Assembly: GCA_946480715.1 (NCBI GenBank)
Contig: CAMLKK010000095.1
Coordinates: 1 to 5,850 of the forward strand
Length of the DNA: 5,850 nucleotides
Source of the DNA: an uncultured Bacteriovorax sp.
GTDB taxonomy: Bacteria > Bdellovibrionota > Bacteriovoracia > Bacteriovoracales > Bacteriovoracaceae
Reading direction: 5' to 3'
The position numbers were made by a program, and so were the translations under genes. Under the pieces are notes generated by a model. That model was given only the letters and a program-made list of their open reading frames with translations. It had not been told where the DNA came from and searched no databases. Positions 1 through 3,708 of the stretch are shown here, one piece after another (within the stretch, counting starts at the first letter, position 1; each line of letters starts with the position of its first letter).

Positions 1-74
1 AGTTTTCCATCTCGAGTGAGAATGTGAAGTTCTTGTAAGAGGCGAGTTGAGTGATTGCTGATTAAATCTTCCAT
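1..74 (-). CDS. N-terminal fragment of an unidentified protein (runs off left edge)
   Basis: Read on the minus strand, an ATG at 74-72 opens a frame that stays open for 24 codons to the window edge. It begins MEDLISNHSTRLLQELHILT, which looks like a genuine helical protein start, with normal composition and amphipathic spacing. In-frame codons upstream contain no other usual start before a TAA near 131-133, so this ATG is the only sensible start. No Shine-Dalgarno sequence precedes it, but TATTCT lies exactly six bases upstream (86-81), so the message may be leaderless. The gene follows the terminator of the small minus-strand gene and is probably a separate transcription unit. The function cannot be told from 24 residues. 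Plus-strand frames in the same bases all close by position 38, so a plus-strand gene end here cannot be wholly excluded. Confidence 0.42.
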   Translation of the reverse strand, partial: MEDLISNHSTRLLQELHILTRDGK

Positions 75-98
75 TAGACGAGAATAAGAGTTTCTCTG

Positions 99-130
99 AA
101 AAAAAGAAAGGGGAATTAGAGCTCCCCCTT
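99..130 (-). terminator. Rho-independent terminator of the small minus-strand gene
   Basis: On the minus strand, AAGGGGGA pairs with TCCCCTTT (8 bp, one G-U) around an 8-base loop. One C and seven consecutive T follow. The structure begins five bases after the TAG stop of the 36-aa gene (135-245). There is no T tract on the plus-strand side, so it acts in the minus direction only. Confidence 0.72.
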
Positions 131-134
131 ATGA

Positions 135-245
135 CTAAGTCGCGACAGTCATGATCATGGCCGCTGCCACCATCATAAGGCCCGAGAGTGCTACGGATAA
201 TATTTCTTTTTTTAAATCTATAGCGAGTGCTTTTGTTTTCTTCAT
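135..245 (-). CDS. Small hydrophobic membrane peptide, 36 aa
   Basis: The minus-strand ATG at 245-243 opens 36 codons ending in TAG at 137-135. The product starts MKKTKALAIDLKKEILSVAL, a lysine-rich amphipathic N-terminus. It continues into a hydrophobic, Ala/Met/Val-rich stretch (about residues 16-36, including SGLMMVAAAMIMTVAT), long enough for one membrane helix. That predicts a single-pass inner-membrane peptide, N-terminus inside. A GGAGG at 254-250 lies four bases from this ATG. The ATG four bases further upstream abuts the GGAGG directly and opens a different, non-hydrophobic frame, so it is the poorer start. A strong intrinsic terminator follows the stop at once. Ribosome site, stop and terminator in register support a real gene despite its size. 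I do not recognise a family. Alternatives are a membrane-acting toxin, an accessory subunit of a membrane complex, or a chance ORF. Confidence 0.58.
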   Translation of the reverse strand: MKKTKALAIDLKKEILSVALSGLMMVAAAMIMTVAT

Positions 246-249
246 TCAT

Positions 250-254
250 CCTCC
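250..254 (-). promoter_or_regulatory. Shine-Dalgarno sequence GGAGG of the 36-aa gene
   Basis: GGAGG on the minus strand sits four bases before the ATG at 245. It decides between two overlapping ATGs: the other, at 249, would directly touch the GGAGG, which leaves no usable spacing. Confidence 0.55.
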
Positions 255-268
255 GTGGATGTCTCATC

Positions 269-289
269 TAAAAGGCTTCATGCCTTTTA
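269..289. other. 8-bp perfect inverted repeat (hairpin) in the divergent gap
   Basis: TAAAAGGC and GCCTTTTA flank a 5-base loop. The hairpin lies in the presumed leader of the 36-aa minus-strand gene, about 15 bases before its GGAGG. On the plus strand four T (285-288) end the stem, and no long T run follows on either strand, so it is at best a weak terminator. It could be an attenuator-like or mRNA-stabilising hairpin in the leader. Confidence 0.4.
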
Positions 290-319
290 ATACTAGTTTT
301 ATACGTTTTAATGCCTTCA

Positions 320-334
320 TTTTGCCTGGCAAAA
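320..334. promoter_or_regulatory. Perfect 15-base palindrome, candidate operator
   Basis: TTTTGCC-T-GGCAAAA is a perfect dyad with 7-base arms and a single central base. It lies between the divergent 36-aa gene and the L,D-transpeptidase gene. This geometry is typical of a site for a dimeric helix-turn-helix regulator. No regulator gene is visible in the window, and no confident -35/-10 pair overlaps the site, so the role is inferred from symmetry and position only. Confidence 0.35.
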
Positions 335-424
335 GTGAGATTTCCTATTCGAAAAAATCAATGGGATCATTCGTAAAAGTGATGGTGAGAAATTTTGCCC
401 TCTAGGAGAATTTGAGCACTTCTC

Positions 425-430
425 TAGAAT
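425..430 (+). promoter_or_regulatory. Candidate -10 element for a leaderless L,D-transpeptidase mRNA
   Basis: TAGAAT lies exactly six bases before the ATG at 437, so transcription would begin at or next to the start codon. There is no Shine-Dalgarno sequence close to the ATG; the nearest AGGAG, at 404-408, is 28 bases away. No good -35 hexamer is seen 16-18 bases upstream, which keeps confidence low. Confidence 0.3.
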
Positions 431-436
431 AAACTC

Positions 437-1027
437 ATGAAGAAACAATTGTGTCTGAGTTTATTTGTCGCCTTATGGTTCATGTGTTCGACATCATCTT
501 TCGGTTATGATCGCTCACGGATTGATCCTGAAGGAAAAATTCCTGCTCATCATTTGAAAGTGGCCCTAGATTCGTTCGAGCTTAACAAGAGCAAAATTCG
601 AAATCAAGATTATCTGGTCGTCATTGATTACAAGGCCCACAATAGTAAAGAAAGATTTTTTCTCATTGATTTAAACACTGGTGATGTTGAATCTTACCTG
701 ACTGCTCATGGCAAAAATTCAGATCCCGACTTTGATGGTTATGCAACTAAGTTTTCAAATACCATCGATTCCAAACAAACTTCATTAGGATTATTTCTTA
801 CGGCAGAAACATATTTTGGTGAGAATGGATATTCGCTGAGACTTGATGGACTATCAAAAACCAATTCCAATGCACGCGCAAGGGCCATCGTTATCCATGG
901 TGCGGACTACGTGAAACCCGGAAATAAAATTGGCAGAAGTTATGGCTGTCCGGCACTTGAAATGCGTCTTCACAAACAAATTATCGATCAGATCAAAGAG
1001 GGCGCTCTGATATACGCGGCTTTTTAA
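437..1027 (+). CDS. Secreted L,D-transpeptidase catalytic-domain protein (YkuD_2 type)
   Basis: The 196-residue product has a signal peptide (residues 1 to about 23: Lys-Lys, then a hydrophobic core, then SSFG before YDRS), so it acts outside the inner membrane. The remainder matches the YkuD_2 murein L,D-transpeptidase pattern: HGK at 91-93, a YATKFSN stretch near 102-108, SLGLFLTAETY near 116-126, SLRLDGL near 133-139, IVIHG at 151-155 and GRSYGCPAL at 166-174. By family analogy Cys171 is the acyl-enzyme nucleophile and His154 its partner. Such enzymes form or exchange L,D cross-links in peptidoglycan or attach ligands to it; members of this subfamily are little characterised. The start is firm because in-frame stops lie at 413 and 425. 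The 3' end overlaps the convergent EamA gene. If the host is a predatory bacterium, the target could be prey wall as well as its own, which is inference. Confidence 0.88.
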   Translation: MKKQLCLSLFVALWFMCSTSSFGYDRSRIDPEGKIPAHHLKVALDSFELNKSKIRNQDYLVVIDYKAHNSKERFFLIDLNTGDVESYLTAHGKNSDPDFDGYATKFSNTIDSKQTSLGLFLTAETYFGENGYSLRLDGLSKTNSNARARAIVIHGADYVKPGNKIGRSYGCPALEMRLHKQIIDQIKEGALIYAAF

Positions 1028-1892
1028 GCGCCAGCAAATTCCCAGCTAAACAACAGATGATTCCCATCACCAGCATTGGTGTAAAAGGAATGTTTTCAAA
1101 AACAGATGAAACAAGCACTGCGAGCATTGGTGAAATAATGCTGGTATACGCGGCCCTATCAGCACCCATTTCTCCCACCAATGTTTGATATGACCAGAAT
1201 GCTATGACGGTACCAAAAAGACTCAGATAGAGGAGTGAGAGGAGAAATGATGATGTCGTCGGCAGCGTGAAGTTATCACCCATCACGAGTCCAATAAGAA
1301 GACTGATGAGAGTCCCGTACATCATTCCATAAGCATTGAAGGTCATAACAGGAATTTTGTTTTTATGATGATAGAAAGCGACCATGTTTCCGCAAGACGC
1401 GCAGAATGTTGCAATAATCCCTATGACAATTCCCCACACGCCATTGGAACTTGTATCCATGGAGAGAATTTCTCCCGAAAAAATGAGTGTGATTCCCAGA
1501 AATCCAAGAAGTGCTCCGATAAAAACATTTTTTGAAACTTTCATTCCAAAGATCAAATTCAGCATCAGCATATTGAAATAAATAAGCAAAGAAAATGTGA
1601 TCGCCACCAATCCTGAAGAAATATATTTCTCGGAAATATAGGTGAGGATGTAGTTCAAACAAAAATTAAACAATCCATGCAGCATAAAGAAAAAATGTGT
1701 TCTGGGAGGGAAACGAAAATTCTTACGAATGAAGATTAAGTTGATCATCCACATGAAAAGTGTCGCGATTGCAAAACGATAGAAAACTCCAACAATGGCC
1801 GAAGTCGAATCGATTTGAAATTTAATGACTAGCCAGGTGGTTCCCCAAATAAGAGTACAGAGTACAAATAAAAGTAGATTTCTTTGATTCAT
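993..1892 (-). CDS. EamA-family (DMT superfamily) transporter
   Basis: This 299-residue, very hydrophobic protein has about ten predicted helices in two repeats, the standard size and layout for the drug/metabolite transporter superfamily. Helix 1 carries the typical IWGTTWLVIKFQ (residues 15-26). The first repeat ends near 140 with GFLGITLIFSGE. The second runs from about 152 to 290 and contains GADRAAYTSIISPMLAVL (243-260) and a closing AGNLLAL, both characteristic of EamA domains. The C-terminus is short and basic (KKPRISERPL). Substrates in this family include amino acids, nucleosides and other metabolites, usually exported, and the sequence does not say which. The start at 1892 has no clear Shine-Dalgarno sequence, but an in-frame stop about 20 bases upstream limits alternatives. 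The gene is divergent from the DUF4097-like gene and overlaps the L,D-transpeptidase gene tail to tail. Confidence 0.88.
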   Translation of the reverse strand: MNQRNLLLFVLCTLIWGTTWLVIKFQIDSTSAIVGVFYRFAIATLFMWMINLIFIRKNFRFPPRTHFFFMLHGLFNFCLNYILTYISEKYISSGLVAITFSLLIYFNMLMLNLIFGMKVSKNVFIGALLGFLGITLIFSGEILSMDTSSNGVWGIVIGIIATFCASCGNMVAFYHHKNKIPVMTFNAYGMMYGTLISLLIGLVMGDNFTLPTTSSFLLSLLYLSLFGTVIAFWSYQTLVGEMGADRAAYTSIISPMLAVLVSSVFENIPFTPMLVMGIICCLAGNLLALKKPRISERPL

Positions 1893-1906
1893 TTTATCGC
1901 TAATTT

Positions 1907-1915
1907 TGTTATGAT
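1907..1915 (+). promoter_or_regulatory. Candidate extended -10 promoter for the DUF4097-like gene
   Basis: TGT-TATGAT matches the extended -10 form (TGn followed by a near-consensus hexamer) and would start transcription near 1922, leaving a leader of about 47 bases with a Shine-Dalgarno sequence at its end. No well-spaced -35 is seen, as is common for extended -10 promoters. The complementary strand reads TATCAT across 1916-1911, which could serve the divergent EamA gene. Confidence 0.35.
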
Positions 1916-1931
1916 ATTTCCACTTACTTGC

Positions 1932-1946
1932 TCGAGGTTAACTCGA
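1932..1946. other. Inverted repeat TCGAG-GTTAA-CTCGA in the divergent gap
   Basis: Perfect 5-bp arms flank a 5-base centre, between the EamA and DUF4097-like starts and just downstream of the candidate plus-strand -10. It could be an operator or a small leader hairpin. Arms this short can arise by chance. Confidence 0.25.
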
Positions 1947-1968
1947 CTTATTCTGGGAGTAAATGTTT

Positions 1969-2652
1969 ATGATGAACAAATGGAAAATTGCGCTTATCAC
2001 TCTGGTCATTGGCCCGGTTTATGCTGAAGGTGTTAAAACATTTCCTATGACTGGAATTTCAAAAATCAAAATCTCGAATGCGAAAGGACAGCTCATCATC
2101 AATGGCGGCAGTCAGGAAAAAATACTTCGTACATCTGTTGAGAAAATAAAGTTTGATGAGAAGTGCACAGAAACAAGAACAATCAAAGGTGATACTCTCG
2201 AAATTATCGTTGGTAGTGGCAATAAAATTTTTAATACAGCTCACTGTGAAGCGAAAGTAACCGTCGATATACCGGCCAATTCTTTTTTAGAATATAACCT
2301 TTCTTCCGGAACGGGTGAAATAAGCGCGATCAATGTTGTGGGCCATTTCGACATCACAAGTTCAACAGGTAACATCACACTGAAGGGTGATGTTTTGAAA
2401 AACTTAGACATCACGACGGCAACCGGAAATATCACGGGCCTGTTTAAAAAATGCGAAGGACGATCAGACGTTGATCTCATTTCGGCCTCTGGGGACACAT
2501 CACTTGAACTGCCTGCTAGCTGTAAGATACGGGTTTCGCATAAAAGTGCCACTGGAGAGCTCTACAATGAGCTAGGTGACAGCGCTGACTACCAAGTTCT
2601 GATCACTGGGAAGAGTGCAAGTGGCTCTCTCAACATAAAAAAATTAAAATAG
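1969..2652 (+). CDS. Exported DUF4097-like beta-repeat protein
   Basis: From the chosen start the product has 227 residues. It opens with a short signal peptide (MMNKWKIALITLVIGPVYA, cleavage expected before Glu20). The mature part consists of short beta-strand repeats built on S-x-TG-x-I: SSGTGEISA (112-120), SSTGNITLKG (131-140), TTATGNITG (149-157), SASGDTSLE (172-180), KSATGELYN (192-200) and KSASGSLNI (215-223). This is the pattern of the DUF4097/DUF4098 putative-adhesin group, which folds as a beta-helix-like stack. The biochemical role in that group is mostly unknown. Four cysteines (66, 93, 162, 185) could form disulfides after export. Three ATGs lie close together (1963, 1969, 1972). 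GGGAG at 1955-1959 is 3, 9 and 12 bases from them, which favours 1969. The protein is probably periplasmic or outer-surface, since no anchor is seen. Confidence 0.8.
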   Translation: MMNKWKIALITLVIGPVYAEGVKTFPMTGISKIKISNAKGQLIINGGSQEKILRTSVEKIKFDEKCTETRTIKGDTLEIIVGSGNKIFNTAHCEAKVTVDIPANSFLEYNLSSGTGEISAINVVGHFDITSSTGNITLKGDVLKNLDITTATGNITGLFKKCEGRSDVDLISASGDTSLELPASCKIRVSHKSATGELYNELGDSADYQVLITGKSASGSLNIKKLK

Positions 2653-2675
2653 AAGGGTTGTCTAAACATAGTCTC

Positions 2676-2691
2676 AGGCCAAAAGGCCAAA
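2676..2691. repeat. Tandem duplication of AGGCCAAA
   Basis: Two perfect head-to-tail copies of AGGCCAAA occupy 2676-2683 and 2684-2691, ending eight bases before the candidate -10 TATACT of the next gene. The same bases can form a GGCC-AAAA-GGCC mini-hairpin with nearby CTCA/TGAG arms. The position is where a -35 region or activator site would lie. Confidence 0.5.
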
Positions 2692-2698
2692 CTGTGAG

Positions 2699-2704
2699 TA
2701 TACT
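2699..2704 (+). promoter_or_regulatory. Candidate -10 element for a leaderless mRNA of the SelL-like gene
   Basis: TATACT matches the -10 consensus at five of six positions and ends exactly six bases before the ATG at 2711. No Shine-Dalgarno sequence is present and an in-frame TAA (2708-2710) abuts the ATG, so a leaderless start is plausible. No canonical -35 is seen at 16-18 bases. Confidence 0.38.
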
Positions 2705-2710
2705 AGTTAA

Positions 2711-3637
2711 ATGAAAAGACTTTTCCACGCCGACATGAATTCACTAATTTTGAGAGCTGCAGGCCTTATTCATTTGGTCTATGGACTTTTTGTCGTGCTT
2801 TTCCCTTCGGCCTTTTTTTCGTTCATCGATATTGAGAGCGTCCAATATCCTCAAGTTTGGCAATGCGTTGGACTTGTCTACATCGCTTTCTCGGTGGGTT
2901 TTATTATAGCGAGTTTCGATCCGGCCCGACATTGGTTGATCGTTCTTGTTGGTTTAATTCTCAAAGTCCTTATGACAGTGGGTTTTATCATTCTTTTTAT
3001 CCACGAAAGTTTTCCGCTTTATCTGGGATCGCTTTTGCTCATAACGGATATTTTTTGGATCATTCCTTTCTATTTTGTTTTGGAAGCGGCCTACGATCAT
3101 CACACTTACGAAGAAAGCTCTCCCAAAAAATTTCACGATCTCATTCGCTACGTTCGCACCAATCATGGAGAGACATTGCTCGATCTTTCTAAAAAAGAGC
3201 GGCTGCTTCTGGTTTTTATCCGTCAATTCGGTTGCATCTTTTGTCGCGAAAATATGGCCGAATTATCTAAGCTCTCCAGCATAAAAGACAAAAGAAAGCT
3301 CAAGCTTGTGTTTGTTCACATGAGTGATCCGGCCTATGCCGATGAATTTTTCAATAACTATTTTGATGGTCAGCAAGTCACTCATATTTCTGATCCAGGT
3401 CGAGTTCTCTATAAGTCTCTTGATTTGAAACGGGGAAGTTTTTTCCAACTCTTTGGACCAATGACTTGGTTGCGGGGGGCCTGGATCATCACGACGAAAC
3501 GTATTTTCCAGGGAGAAACAGAGGGAGATCCTTTGCAACTTGGTGGAATTTTTATCATGAAAGACGGCCAGATCACTTATGAGCAGAAAACAACAAAGGC
3601 GAGTAACCTTTTCCAACTTTCTTCTCTTCCAGAATAA
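2711..3637 (+). CDS. Membrane domain fused to a SelL/peroxiredoxin-like CxxC domain
   Basis: The 308-residue product has two parts. Residues about 12-125 form four hydrophobic helices with a small DPARHW loop between helices 2 and 3. Charge distribution puts both ends, and hence the second domain, in the cytoplasm. Residues about 140-305 form a thioredoxin-fold domain of the peroxiredoxin-like AhpC/TSA_2 or SelL-related type: LLLVFIRQFGCIFCRE (165-180) holds Cys175 and Cys178, and GDPLQLGGIFIMKDGQITYE (272-291) is the usual closing strand pair. In SelL selenoproteins the two active positions are selenocysteine (UxxU); here both are cysteine. The domain probably catalyses thiol-disulfide exchange or peroxide reduction at the membrane, but the substrate is unknown. 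The start is fixed by the in-frame stop just upstream, and the next ATG (codon 9) has no better context. asnB starts 71 bases downstream and may have its own promoter. Confidence 0.78.
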   Translation: MKRLFHADMNSLILRAAGLIHLVYGLFVVLFPSAFFSFIDIESVQYPQVWQCVGLVYIAFSVGFIIASFDPARHWLIVLVGLILKVLMTVGFIILFIHESFPLYLGSLLLITDIFWIIPFYFVLEAAYDHHTYEESSPKKFHDLIRYVRTNHGETLLDLSKKERLLLVFIRQFGCIFCRENMAELSKLSSIKDKRKLKLVFVHMSDPAYADEFFNNYFDGQQVTHISDPGRVLYKSLDLKRGSFFQLFGPMTWLRGAWIITTKRIFQGETEGDPLQLGGIFIMKDGQITYEQKTTKASNLFQLSSLPE

Positions 3638-3657
3638 TTCTCCAGACTGAAAACTAG

Positions 3658-3666
3658 TGATACACT
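3658..3666 (+). promoter_or_regulatory. Candidate extended -10 promoter of asnB
   Basis: TGA-TACACT fits an extended -10 element, with a weak TTCTCC (3638-3643) 17 bases upstream. Transcription would begin near 3673, giving a leader of about 36 bases that opens with the hairpin at 3673-3692. Confidence 0.33.
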
Positions 3667-3672
3667 CTTCTA

Positions 3673-3692
3673 AGAAGAAGAATCTTTCTTCT
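3673..3692 (+). other. Leader hairpin abutting the asnB ribosome binding site
   Basis: AGAAGAAG pairs with TTTCTTCT (8 bp, one G-U) around a 4-base AATC loop. It ends directly before the GAGGAG at 3694-3699. The stem is AT-rich, has no T tract and is not a terminator. It leaves the Shine-Dalgarno sequence unpaired and could modulate ribosome access or mRNA life. Confidence 0.35.
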
Positions 3693-3693
3693 A

Positions 3694-3699
3694 GAGGAG
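3694..3699 (+). promoter_or_regulatory. Shine-Dalgarno sequence of asnB
   Basis: GAGGAG lies nine bases before the ATG at 3709 and is the strongest ribosome binding site on the plus strand of this window. The start it selects is confirmed by the required MCG N-terminus. Confidence 0.7.
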
Positions 3700-3708
3700 T
3701 CCATTTAC

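Noticed and set aside
269..289. Inverted repeat considered as a terminator
   Set aside because: Only four T lie in the stem end and no T tract follows on either strand, so it was kept only as a hairpin of unknown role.
151..405. 84-codon plus-strand ORF beginning MIMAAATIIRPE
   Set aside because: No ribosome site or family resemblance. It lies antisense to the better supported 36-aa gene and its leader, and spans the palindrome and hairpin. Composition is unlike the neighbouring genes.
437..520. Signal peptide of the L,D-transpeptidase considered as a lipoprotein signal
   Set aside because: The Cys at residue 17 is preceded by Trp-Phe-Met, which does not fit a lipobox; ordinary cleavage near residue 23 is more likely.
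2241..2552. 103-codon minus-strand ORF opposite the DUF4097-like gene
   Set aside because: It is antisense to the TG-repeat region; its open frame follows from the repeat codons.
2673..2698. CTCA-GGCC-AAAA-GGCC-TGAG considered as the terminator of the DUF4097-like gene
   Set aside because: The arms are interrupted and no T tract follows. The tandem-repeat reading of the same bases is simpler.
2857..3192. 111-codon plus-strand ORF inside the SelL-like gene
   Set aside because: It is a different frame of a well supported gene, lacks a start context and has a Phe/Ser/His-rich shadow composition.
3263..3616. 117-codon minus-strand ORF opposite the SelL-like gene
   Set aside because: It is antisense to the conserved thioredoxin-fold domain and has no recognisable motif or ribosome site.
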